A DNA stretch of 7,605 nt from Oscillospiraceae bacterium (GCA_017550765.1 JAFZOC010000228.1:1-7605), one strand, 5' to 3'. Positions 1 through 6,043 are shown, counted from the stretch's first letter. The notes: generated by a model from the sequence alone, not told the origin. Made by a program: numbers and translations.

Positions 1-98
1 CCCGGTCAGGGGGCTGTATCCATCGATCTGATGCAGCCGTCAGGGGGCGATCCCTCTTCGCCCCCTGACAGCGGGATAGACAGTTCTTTTGCCGCGGC
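1..98. repeat. Structured 3' flank with three copies of a 10-mer
   Basis: This non-coding stretch follows the stop of the flavodiiron gene. The 10-mer GTCAGGGGGC occurs at 5-14 and 39-48, and as its reverse complement at 60-69. The second and third copies form a perfect 12-bp inverted repeat (39-50 with 58-69, 7-nt loop). Next to it, 12-20 can pair with 30-38 (9 bp, one G-T wobble), so two hairpins could stack. Neither strand has a T-run directly after the hairpins, so this is not a standard rho-independent terminator. It may protect a 3' end or be a small palindromic repeat element. The window edge hides whatever lies to the left. Confidence 0.5.
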
Positions 99-2111
99 TC
101 ACTGCTCGGCGCGCTCGAAGTCGTCCCGGCCGTGCTTGCAGAGCGGGCAGGTATAGTCCGCCGGGAGCTCGCCCTCGCAGGGCTCGAAGTGGCCGCAGAT
201 CTTGCAGACCCAGCCCTTCACCTTGGGCTTCGCGTTGGGGACGATGTGCTCGAAGTCCTCCGGGCCGTGCTTGCACAGCGGGCAGGTGAAGCCCTCGGGC
301 AGCTCCGCGCCCTCGTAGACATAGCCGCAGACCTTGCAGACCCAGCACTCTTTCTGCTCGGCGGCGGGGGCCTTCTTGGGCTTGATGTGGGCGTGGTAGT
401 AGCTGTAGGTGCAGCTGGGGGCCTTGGAGAGGACCTTCGCCTCCACCACGTCCGCGATGAAGAGGATCGACGCGCCCAGATCCTTCACCTCGGTGACCTC
501 GCAGGAGATCACGGCGTTGGTGTACTCGGGGATGTAGCGGATGCCGTTGGCGCTGCGGTCCTCGTAGGGCAGGCCCGCGAACTTGTCCACGTTCCGGCCG
601 GACTGGAAGCCGAAGCGCTCGAAGAGGCTGTAGGGCGCGTCCTCGGTGAGGATGGAGACGTTGAACTTGCCGGCCTTGGCGACCATCTCGGCGCTGAAGT
701 TCTTGGCGATCACGGAGATGGCCATCTTCTTGGGCTCGCCGGAGGCCACCTGGACGGCGGAGTTGATGATGCAGCCGTAGTCCTTGCCGTCCACCCGGGT
801 GGTCAGCACCTGGACGCCGTAGCTGAGCTTGTTGAAGGCCTTCTTGTCCACGGCGTCGGGGCCCAGGGCCACAGGCGCGGCCTCAGCGGCCGCGGGGACG
901 GCGGCGGGCGCGGGGAGGATGTCGGCGGCGATGGCGTCGGCCAGGGCCTCCAGCTGCTCCCGCTGGCCCGGAGCCAGGGCGGACTTCAGGGTGACGCTCT
1001 CGCCGATGAACTCGATGTTCTTCAGGCCCGCGAGGAGATCCCGCATGATCTTGCCGCTGGTGGGCGCCCAGGAGCCGTTCTCGATCAGGGCGACCTTGCG
1101 CTTTTGCAGGTTGTGGGCGGCGATGTCGTGCAGCAGCTGCTCCATGGTGACGAAGACGCCGGCGTTGTAGGTGGTGGCGGCGAAGACCAGGTGGCTGCAG
1201 CGGAAGGCGTCGGAGACGATGTAGCTGGCGGGGGTGACGGAGGTGTCGTACATCCGCACGCGCACGCCCCGCTCGGCGAGCATGCAGGCCAGGATGTTGG
1301 CGGCGTTCTCGGTGTGGCCGTAGACAGAGGCATAGGCCAGCAGCACGCTCTTCTCCTCCGGCTCGTAGGAGCTCCAGAGCTGATACTTCTCCAGGAAGTC
1401 GCCGAAGTGGCTGCGCCAGACGTAGCCGTGCAGGGGGCAGACCAGGGCGATCTCCAGCTTTGCGGCCTTCTTCAGCACCGCCTGGACCTGGGGCCCGTAC
1501 TTGCCCACGATGTTGGTGTAGTAGCGCCGCGCCTCGTCCAGATCCTCCAGGAAGAAGTCGGTCTCGTCGTTGAAGAGGCGGCCGTTGAGCGCGCCGAAGG
1601 TGCCGAAGGCGTCGGCGGTGAAGAGGATCTTGTCGGTGAGGTCGTAGCTCATCATGACCTCGGGCCAGTGGACCATGGGGGCCATGACGAAGGTGAGGGT
1701 GTGCCTGCCGGTGGAGAGGGTGTCGCCCTCCTTCACCAGGATGGTGCGCTGGGAGAGATCCAGGCCCATAAACTGCTTCATCATGGTCTGGATCTTGGCG
1801 TTGCAGACGATCTTTGCATTGGGATAGCGCTGGAGCAGCAGCTCCTGGGTGGCGGCGTGGTCGGGCTCCATATGGTGGACCACCAGGTAGTCCAGGTCCC
1901 GCCCGCCCAGGGCATGGGCCACGTTCTCCAGGAAGACGCTGTACACGGCCTTGTCCACCGTGTCGAAGAGGACGGTCTTCTCGTCGAGAAGCAGGTACGC
2001 GTTGTAGGATACGCCGTCGGGCACGCCGTAGACTCCCTCGAAACAGGCCAATCTCCGGTCGTCCGCGCCGACCCAGATCAGGTCGCTGGTCACTTTTCTC
2101 GTGCAGTGCAT
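99..2111 (-). CDS. fprA: Multidomain flavodiiron protein with flavin-reductase domain and two rubredoxins
   Basis: Flavodiiron proteins reduce O2 to water, or NO to N2O, in the cytoplasm of anaerobes, passing electrons through FMN to a diiron site. The predicted protein has 670 aa. Residues 1-250 are the beta-lactamase-fold domain, with all expected iron ligands: H80-x-E82-x-D84-H85, H148, D167 and H228. Residues 255-400 are a flavodoxin domain (ASVYGHTENA). A linker rich in Ala and Pro follows, then a flavin-reductase-like domain at about 417-575. Two rubredoxins end the protein: C592/C595/C610/C613 and C636/C639/C655/C658. The cysteine pairs are only 14 and 15 residues apart, so these are the short type seen in rubrerythrins rather than classical rubredoxins. 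I chose the ATG at 2111 because AAGGGAG lies 6 nt upstream; an upstream in-frame ATG at 2141 overlaps the likely promoter. The built-in modules suggest direct use of NAD(P)H or of a separate rubredoxin reductase; no NAD(P)H:rubredoxin reductase domain is present. The family call is very secure; the substrate is not. Confidence 0.95.
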   Translation of the reverse strand: MHCTRKVTSDLIWVGADDRRLACFEGVYGVPDGVSYNAYLLLDEKTVLFDTVDKAVYSVFLENVAHALGGRDLDYLVVHHMEPDHAATQELLLQRYPNAKIVCNAKIQTMMKQFMGLDLSQRTILVKEGDTLSTGRHTLTFVMAPMVHWPEVMMSYDLTDKILFTADAFGTFGALNGRLFNDETDFFLEDLDEARRYYTNIVGKYGPQVQAVLKKAAKLEIALVCPLHGYVWRSHFGDFLEKYQLWSSYEPEEKSVLLAYASVYGHTENAANILACMLAERGVRVRMYDTSVTPASYIVSDAFRCSHLVFAATTYNAGVFVTMEQLLHDIAAHNLQKRKVALIENGSWAPTSGKIMRDLLAGLKNIEFIGESVTLKSALAPGQREQLEALADAIAADILPAPAAVPAAAEAAPVALGPDAVDKKAFNKLSYGVQVLTTRVDGKDYGCIINSAVQVASGEPKKMAISVIAKNFSAEMVAKAGKFNVSILTEDAPYSLFERFGFQSGRNVDKFAGLPYEDRSANGIRYIPEYTNAVISCEVTEVKDLGASILFIADVVEAKVLSKAPSCTYSYYHAHIKPKKAPAAEQKECWVCKVCGYVYEGAELPEGFTCPLCKHGPEDFEHIVPNAKPKVKGWVCKICGHFEPCEGELPADYTCPLCKHGRDDFERAEQ

Positions 2112-2135
2112 AGAGGCTCCCTTCTGCCGTTTTGG

Positions 2136-2187
2136 CATCATAATGATAGGCTTCTTTTCGATATCAGCTCAACAGTATCATCATAAT
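2136..2187. repeat. Direct repeat CATCATAAT in the divergent promoter region
   Basis: The 9-mer CATCATAAT occurs at 2136-2144 and again at 2179-2187, 43 bp apart, in a short AT-rich island between divergent genes. The first copy is half of the palindrome ATCAT-A-ATGAT, which overlaps the predicted -10 of the flavodiiron gene. The second copy contains CATAAT, a -10-like hexamer facing the plus-strand gene. The arrangement could be a shared operator, but no regulator can be named from the sequence. Confidence 0.35.
2143..2172 (-). promoter_or_regulatory. Candidate sigma-A promoter of the flavodiiron gene
   Basis: On the minus strand, TTGAGC (2167-2172, 4/6 to the -35 consensus) is separated by 18 nt from TATCAT (2143-2148, 5/6 to the -10 consensus). 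This implies a leader of roughly 25 nt before the ATG at 2111. The -10 overlaps the perfect inverted repeat ATCAT-A-ATGAT (2137-2147), a plausible repressor site. The call is based on consensus match and position only. Confidence 0.45.
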
Positions 2188-2196
2188 AAAAAAAGC

Positions 2197-2225
2197 TGGA
2201 AACTGCAAGGCTTTTCTGTTAAGAT
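2197..2225 (+). promoter_or_regulatory. Candidate promoter of the hypothetical gene pair
   Basis: TGGAAA (2197-2202, 4/6) and TAAGAT (2220-2225, 4/6) are 17 nt apart, and TAAGAT also serves as the best -10 upstream of the glyoxalase gene. An alternative is TCGATA (2158-2163) with CATAAT (2182-2187) at 18 nt. I cannot decide between them from sequence alone. Either would drive the two plus-strand genes starting at 2254. Confidence 0.3.
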
Positions 2226-2253
2226 AGAAAAAAAGCGCGCGGGAGGGACGCAG

Positions 2254-2655
2254 ATGGCGGGAAAAAAGTTCACCGGCCCCGTGGCGGGCCAGGATATCGC
2301 GGCCTTGGCCGCGGACTATGAACAGGCGGATCGCTTCGACCGGGTCCGGGTGGGCGCCCTGGGGGCATACTACCGGGTCGGCTTCCGGGTGAAGGCCATC
2401 CCCTACGCCCGCATGGAGCGGGCTTTCATCCGGGTACAGCAGGTCCGGGGCCGCATGTGCTGCGGGGAGGCCACCTTCGTCTATTTCCGGCTGGTCTTCC
2501 TGGTGGACGGCAGAGAGATCTGCGACAACATGTCCGAGGACGAAAAGGCCATGGACGCCGCCCTGGCGAAGATCCATGAGCGCGCGCCCCAGGTCCCCGT
2601 GGGTCTGGAGAAGAAACCGGAACAGGCCGATGCGGCCGATGGGAGGGAACTATGA
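2254..2655 (+). CDS. Conserved-looking soluble protein of unknown function
   Basis: I do not recognise this 133-aa protein. It has no signal peptide and no membrane segment. Residues about 29-110 alternate charged and hydrophobic residues in a way that suggests several beta-strands (for example YYRVGFRVKAIPY, then FVYFRLVFLV), followed by an amphipathic helix (SEDEKAMDAALAKIHE). A small beta domain, perhaps resembling a pleckstrin-homology fold, is possible but is only an impression. A Cys-Cys pair (GRMCCGEA) sits in the centre. The C-terminal 20 residues are polar and probably disordered. The ATG at 2254 is chosen because GGGAGGG lies 6 nt upstream; the reading frame stays open further upstream but without a ribosome site. 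The stop overlaps the next start by ATGA, so the two genes are very likely co-translated and functionally linked. The pair is divergent from the flavodiiron gene. Confidence 0.8.
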   Translation: MAGKKFTGPVAGQDIAALAADYEQADRFDRVRVGALGAYYRVGFRVKAIPYARMERAFIRVQQVRGRMCCGEATFVYFRLVFLVDGREICDNMSEDEKAMDAALAKIHERAPQVPVGLEKKPEQADAADGREL

Positions 2656-3080
2656 AAGTCGAACACATCGTATCCAGGAAGTCCAGGGAGGCTCTGATGG
2701 CGGCCTTCCAGGAGCAGGACATCCGCTTCGCCGACGGCGACGATCTGGGCGAGATCCGCTTCACGGGCCGCCGCTCCCTGCGCAACGACACCTTCCGCTC
2801 CAGTCTCAGCTATGTGATCGAGGGGACGCTGCGCGCAGATCCCCGGGGCACCGACGTGGGCTTCCGGATCCGCCCGGGCCTGTCCACGATCCTCTCGCTG
2901 CTGGTGATCCTGGGCCTGCTGGGCTGGTCCGGCTACCACACGCTGGTGCTGAAGAGCCCATCGGACGCGGGCGGCTCGCCGCTCTTCTTCGGCCTGCTGG
3001 CGCTGACGCTGGTCGCCACGGTCGTCCTCTACTTCTACCGAAAAAAGAAGATCCGGGAGGACTTCCTCCTGCTTTTGTGA
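2652..3080 (+). CDS. Two-TM membrane protein of unknown function
   Basis: I do not recognise this 142-aa protein. Residues 1-75 form a charged soluble region with likely beta-strands (GEIRFTGRR, LSYVIEGTL, DVGFRIRPG). Two hydrophobic segments follow, at about 77-97 and 109-128, separated by a short loop (KSPSDAGGSP). The basic stretch YRKKKIRE after the second segment predicts that both ends face the cytoplasm. The last residues, FLLLL, are an unusual hydrophobic tail. The start codon lies inside the stop of the preceding gene (ATGA at 2652-2655), and GGGAGGG at 2641-2647, within the upstream gene, can act as its ribosome site. This indicates translational coupling and suggests that the soluble partner works with this membrane protein. 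It is the last gene of the unit and is followed by a strong terminator. Confidence 0.8.
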   Translation: MKVEHIVSRKSREALMAAFQEQDIRFADGDDLGEIRFTGRRSLRNDTFRSSLSYVIEGTLRADPRGTDVGFRIRPGLSTILSLLVILGLLGWSGYHTLVLKSPSDAGGSPLFFGLLALTLVATVVLYFYRKKKIREDFLLLL

Positions 3081-3148
3081 GGGAGCTCCGGCTCCCATGG
3101 GAAAGGCGGCCCCTGAACGGGGCCGCCTTTCCCATATCTCCCTTTTTT
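3081..3148 (+). terminator. Strong rho-independent terminator preceded by a UCCG hairpin
   Basis: A perfect 17-bp inverted repeat (3097-3113 with 3119-3135, loop TGAAC) is followed by TTTTTT at 3143-3148, so it ends the two-gene hypothetical transcript. Directly after the stop codon, 3081-3096 can form a separate 6-bp hairpin with a C(UCCG)G loop, of the stable UNCG class. The minus strand has no T-run after the large stem. Termination of the convergent feoB transcript here is therefore possible but less certain. The remaining gap up to 3219 holds nothing else I can identify. Confidence 0.9.
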
Positions 3149-3219
3149 ATCTCCCCTGCGCGCGGAGCCCCGGATCGCACGGACCGCCCACGTTCGAGGG
3201 CCAGGGCCCGCTCCCGCGC

Positions 3220-5148
3220 TCAGGCCAGGAGCCGCCACAGGGCCGTGACCAGGGCGCAGAGCGCCAGGCCCAGGGCCGTGGGCAGCGCCGCCGAGAGCGC
3301 CGTCCAGCGCCAGGAGCCCGTCTCCCGCCGGATCGTCAGGAGGGTCGTGGAGCAGGGCCAGTGCAGCAGCGTGAAGATCAGCACACAGACCGCCGTGCGC
3401 GGCGTCCAGCCTTGCACTGTGAGAGCTGCGCCCAGGGCCGGGAGGCTCCCGCCCGCGGCCTCGCCCGCCAGTCCGTAGACCGCCAGCAGGATCGGCAGCA
3501 CCGTCTCGTTGGCCGGCAGCCCCAGCAGGAAGGCCAGAGCGATCGCTCCGTCCAGGCCGAAGGGCACCATGGGCCCATCCAGCGCGCCGGCACAGGCCGT
3601 CAGGAGGCTCCCGTCCCCCACCGGCACCTGCGCGAGGATCCAGAGGATCGCCCCCGCCGGGGCCGACACCGCCGCCGCCCGGCCCAGCACCCGCCCCGTC
3701 CGGTCCAGCAGAGAGCGCGCCAGCAGCTTCCCCAGCTGGGGCCGCCGGTAGGGCGGCAGCTCCAGCACCAGCGGCGAGGGCCGCCCCCGCAGGAGCGTCC
3801 GGGAGAGCAGGGCCGTGGCGGCAAGGCTCATCCCCAGGCTCCCCAGCAGCACCAGGGCCAGCAGCAGCGCCCGGTCGGCCCCGCCGAAGAAGGCCCCCAG
3901 CAGGGCCAGGATCAGCGGGAAACGCCCGTTGCAGGGCGTGATGGCGTTGGTGAGCTGGGCCAGGAGCCGCTCCCGCCGGGAGCCCACGATCCTGGCCCCC
4001 GTGACGCCCACCGCGTTGCAGCCCAGACCCATCATCATACACAGGCTCTGCTTGCCGCAGGAGCCGCAGGCGCGGAAGGGCCGGTCCAGCACATAGGCCA
4101 CCCGCGGCAGGACGCCCAGATCCTCCAGCAGAGCGAAGAGGGGGAAGAAGATCAGCAGCGGCGGCAGCATCACCGACACCACCAGGCTCAGGCTCCCATA
4201 AGCCCCGTCCAGCAGCAGGCCCTGCAGCCAGCCCGGCGCATCCAGCGCCGCGAAGAGCCTCTCCAGGAGCTCCCCGAAGGCCGCGAAAGCCCGGGACAGC
4301 AGTTCTGCGGGGACATTGGCGGCGTGGATCGTGAGCTCCAGCAGGCCCAGCAGCATCAGTCCCAGCGCCGGGAAAGCCAGCCATCTCCCCGTGAGCGCCC
4401 GGTCGATCCGCAGATCCCGGGCGCTGTAGCCCGCGCCTCCCGTCACTGCCGCGGCGCAGGCTCTCCCGGCGTCCCGCGCGCGGGCGGCGGTCACCGCGTC
4501 CGAGAGGGCCTCTCCCCCCAGGCCGGCGGCGGCCAGGGCCTCCCGCTCCAGCAGCCGCAGGCAGAGATAGCGGCCGGGGAGCGCCGTCCCTGCCGCCAGG
4601 GGCTCAAGCCGCGCCAGAGCCGCCTCCAGGGCCGCGGGATAGGCCCACCGGGGCCCTGGTGACACAGGCCCCGCCAGCAGCGCGTCCAGGGCTGCGAGGA
4701 CCTGCCCGCGGCTCTCCCGCCGCCGGGCCACGATCCCGATCGCGGGCATCCCCAGGGCGTCAGAGAGCGCGGCGCAGTCCACCCGGATCCCCCGCCGCTC
4801 CGCCTCGTCCAGCAGGTTCACGCACAGCAGCACCCGCGGGCAGAGCTCCCGGCACTCCAGCGCCAGCATCAGGTCCCGCTCCAGGCAGCCCGCGTCGCAT
4901 ACCACGACCACCGCCTCCGCCTCGCCGGCGCGGAGGAAGTCCCGGGCGACCTGTTCCTCTCCCGAGCAGGGGCTCAGGGAGAAGGTCCCGGGCAGGTCGG
5001 TCAGCCGATACTGCCCGCAGCGGCCCCGGGCCAGCTCCACGGTCTTGCCCACCCAGTTGCCGGTGTGCTGGCGCATCCCCGTCAGCCGGTTGAAGAGCGT
5101 GCTCTTGCCCACGTTCGGCGCGCCTGCCAGCGCCACGCTCCGTTCCAT
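3220..5148 (-). CDS. feoB: Ferrous iron transporter FeoB
   Basis: FeoB is the membrane permease for Fe2+ uptake, gated by a cytoplasmic GTPase-like domain. The protein has 642 aa, shorter than E. coli FeoB (773) but within the range of Gram-positive forms. The N-terminal G domain shows G1 GAPNVGKST (9-17), the switch region GNWVGKTVE (30-38), G3 DLPG (51-54) and G4 NLLD (111-114). A short helical domain leads to the membrane part from about residue 255. The two gate-type motifs are GCNAVGVTGAR (376-386) and ITPCNGRFP (403-411). LPANE (544-548) and HWPCSTTLLTIRRETGS (596-612) are further FeoB signatures. The first gate reads GCNAVG rather than the GCNVPA-like sequence of enterobacterial FeoB, pointing to a distinct subfamily. 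The ATG at 5148 has GGAGG 8 nt upstream and places the P-loop at the usual distance from the N-terminus. feoA lies 55 nt upstream. Transport of another divalent metal, such as Mn2+, cannot be excluded. Confidence 0.95.
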   Translation of the reverse strand: MERSVALAGAPNVGKSTLFNRLTGMRQHTGNWVGKTVELARGRCGQYRLTDLPGTFSLSPCSGEEQVARDFLRAGEAEAVVVVCDAGCLERDLMLALECRELCPRVLLCVNLLDEAERRGIRVDCAALSDALGMPAIGIVARRRESRGQVLAALDALLAGPVSPGPRWAYPAALEAALARLEPLAAGTALPGRYLCLRLLEREALAAAGLGGEALSDAVTAARARDAGRACAAAVTGGAGYSARDLRIDRALTGRWLAFPALGLMLLGLLELTIHAANVPAELLSRAFAAFGELLERLFAALDAPGWLQGLLLDGAYGSLSLVVSVMLPPLLIFFPLFALLEDLGVLPRVAYVLDRPFRACGSCGKQSLCMMMGLGCNAVGVTGARIVGSRRERLLAQLTNAITPCNGRFPLILALLGAFFGGADRALLLALVLLGSLGMSLAATALLSRTLLRGRPSPLVLELPPYRRPQLGKLLARSLLDRTGRVLGRAAAVSAPAGAILWILAQVPVGDGSLLTACAGALDGPMVPFGLDGAIALAFLLGLPANETVLPILLAVYGLAGEAAGGSLPALGAALTVQGWTPRTAVCVLIFTLLHWPCSTTLLTIRRETGSWRWTALSAALPTALGLALCALVTALWRLLA

Positions 5149-5170
5149 CCCCCGCGCCTCCCTCCCGACG

Positions 5171-5191
5171 AAAAAGCCCCCGAAAGGGGCT
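5171..5191 (-). terminator. Terminator-like hairpin between feoA and feoB
   Basis: Read on the minus strand, AGCCCC-TTTCG-GGGGCT (5191-5175) is followed by a T-run to 5171. It begins 12 nt after the feoA stop and ends about 22 nt before the feoB ATG, just ahead of its ribosome site. The stem is short (6-7 bp) but GC-rich with a T-tract, so partial termination is likely. That would make feoA mRNA more abundant than feoB mRNA. Confidence 0.6.
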
Positions 5192-5203
5192 CTGCTCCGC
5201 TCC

Positions 5204-5428
5204 TCAGAACGGCTCCACTTCGATCCGGCCCTGTTCCTCCCGCCGGAGGGCCACAGCCGCGCCGCGCAGCTCATATGCCGCGGGATCCCCCAGGGGGCTG
5301 CGGCCCAGACAGCAGATCTCAGCCCCCTCGATCAGGCCCAGCTCCCGCAGCCGGCGGCGGAGGGGCCCTACCAGCCGGAGCGCCTTCACCCGCGCCCGCT
5401 CTCCGGGGCGCAGTCCATCCAAGGTCAT
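5204..5428 (-). CDS. feoA: FeoA, accessory protein of ferrous iron uptake
   Basis: FeoA is a small cytoplasmic SH3-like protein needed for FeoB-mediated Fe2+ import. This one has 74 aa, the usual size for the family. It starts with MTLDGLRPGERARV and contains the characteristic GPLRRRLRELGLIEGAEI (residues 21-38) and the C-terminal ALRREEQGRIEV. I chose the ATG at 5428 over the in-frame GTG at 5437 for two reasons: family members begin MTLD, and GGTGATC just upstream is an exact complement of part of the 16S rRNA 3' end. The GTG would leave an ill-placed ribosome site. feoA is the first gene of the feoAB unit. No convincing Fur or DtxR-type box was seen upstream, and the promoter could not be assigned. 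Confidence 0.93.
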   Translation of the reverse strand: MTLDGLRPGERARVKALRLVGPLRRRLRELGLIEGAEICCLGRSPLGDPAAYELRGAAVALRREEQGRIEVEPF

Positions 5429-5464
5429 CCCGATCACCGCTCCATCCTATGCGCAAGGCCCCGA

Positions 5465-5494
5465 CCGGGTGCACACAGGGCCCTGGCCGGGTGC
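5465..5494. promoter_or_regulatory. Possible operator: direct repeat around a palindrome
   Basis: CCGGGTGC occurs at 5465-5472 and 5487-5494, exactly 22 bp apart (two helical turns). Between the copies is the perfect 10-bp palindrome CAGGGCCCTG (5476-5485). The set lies between feoA and the divergent glyoxalase gene, just upstream of the latter's -35. It could be a regulator site for either gene. In GC-rich DNA such repeats also arise by chance. Confidence 0.25.
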
Positions 5495-5504
5495 GCGGAC
5501 CGGC

Positions 5505-5533
5505 TTGACCGCCCGCGCGAAATGAGGTAAGAT
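5505..5533 (+). promoter_or_regulatory. Candidate sigma-A promoter of the glyoxalase-like gene
   Basis: TTGACC (5505-5510, 5/6) and TAAGAT (5528-5533, 4/6) are 17 nt apart and lie in the only AT-rich part of the divergent gap. The expected transcript start is about 25 nt before the ATG at 5564, leaving room for the AGGAGGGA ribosome site. GATAAT at 5531-5536 also resembles a -10, but would be 20 nt from the -35. Confidence 0.5.
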
Positions 5534-5563
5534 AATACAAAGACCACACGAGGAGGGACCGCC

Positions 5564-5932
5564 ATGTTCACATTCGACCACTTCAACTTCAATGTCCTGG
5601 ACCTGGAACGCAGCCTGAAGTTCTATGACGAGGCGCTGGGGCTCAGGCCCGTGCGGGAAAAGGACGCCGCCGACGGCAGTTTCAGGCTCGTCTATCTGGG
5701 CGACGGGCAGACCGGCTTCCGGCTGGAGCTGACCTGGCTCCGGGACCGCACAGAGCCCTATGACCTGGGCGAGCAGGAGTTCCACCTGGCTTTCGTGACC
5801 GAGGACATGGAGGCCGCCCACAGGAAGCACGAGGCCATGGGCTGCATCTGCTATGAGAACCCCTCCATGGGCATCTACTTCCTGGAGGACCCGGACGGCT
5901 ACTGGATCGAGATCGTCCCGGCGCGGCGCTGA
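5564..5932 (+). CDS. gloA: Glyoxalase I-like VOC family protein
   Basis: Glyoxalase I isomerises the hemithioacetal of methylglyoxal and a low-molecular-weight thiol to the lactoyl thioester, detoxifying methylglyoxal in the cytoplasm. The protein has 122 aa and two beta-alpha-beta-beta-beta modules of the vicinal-oxygen-chelate fold: about 1-60 (DHFNFNVLDLERSLKFY) and 70-120 (HLAFVTEDMEAAHRKHEAMG, DPDGYWIEIV). The four expected metal ligands are present: H6, E55, H74 and E116. They match the H-E-H-E set of E. coli glyoxalase I (H5, E56, H74, E122), whose metal is nickel. AGGAGGGA lies 5 nt before the ATG, so the start is secure. It is a single-gene unit, divergent from feoA and convergent with the folate gene. 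Many Clostridia lack glutathione, so the thiol cofactor is uncertain. VOC proteins also include dioxygenases and resistance proteins, but the short length and ligand set favour glyoxalase I. Confidence 0.85.
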   Translation: MFTFDHFNFNVLDLERSLKFYDEALGLRPVREKDAADGSFRLVYLGDGQTGFRLELTWLRDRTEPYDLGEQEFHLAFVTEDMEAAHRKHEAMGCICYENPSMGIYFLEDPDGYWIEIVPARR

Positions 5933-5984
5933 CGCGCTCCGCGCCCCCGGCACAGTCCCCCGACACAACGCCCCGAGACAGCGC

Positions 5985-6024
5985 AAAAGAAGAGAGCCTG
6001 ACGCATCGGCGTCAGGCTCTCTTC
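5985..6024 (-). terminator. Terminator of the folate gene, shared convergent gap
   Basis: A perfect 16-bp inverted repeat (5989-6004 with 6009-6024, ATCG loop) lies between two convergent genes. On the minus strand the stem is followed by TTTT after a short TTC, giving a rho-independent terminator about 20 nt after the stop of the FolT-cyclo-ligase gene. On the plus strand the stem is followed only by CTGTCATATC, so termination of the glyoxalase transcript here would be weaker. Confidence 0.85.
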
Positions 6025-6043
6025 CTGTCATATCCCGGGCCTC

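Noticed and set aside
132..2186. Long plus-strand open frame opposite the flavodiiron gene
   Set aside because: It is an antisense shadow of GC-rich codons, with a repetitive Val/Gly/Leu/Asp composition, no domain and no ribosome site. The minus-strand protein carries every expected catalytic residue.
2101..2253. Upstream start for the hypothetical soluble protein
   Set aside because: The frame is open to 2101, but that would overlap the start of the divergent flavodiiron gene and the AT-rich promoter region. GGGAGGG fixes the start at 2254.
3035..4384. Second minus-strand frame overlapping feoB
   Set aside because: It is a Gly/Ala/Pro-rich out-of-frame reading of feoB with no recognisable motif, and it runs through the terminator into the opposite gene.
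3097..4662. Long plus-strand open frame opposite feoB
   Set aside because: Its composition is almost only Gln, Arg, Pro, Gly and Ala, and it would start inside a terminator stem. The FeoB motifs are on the minus strand.
5429..5437. GTG start giving a 77-aa FeoA
   Set aside because: GGTGATC just before the ATG at 5428 is a better ribosome site and overlaps the GTG itself. FeoA proteins typically begin MTLD.
5429..5563. Fur or DtxR-type box upstream of feoA
   Set aside because: Only a GATAAT half-match is present at 5531-5536, and it is better explained as part of the glyoxalase promoter. No dyad iron box was found.
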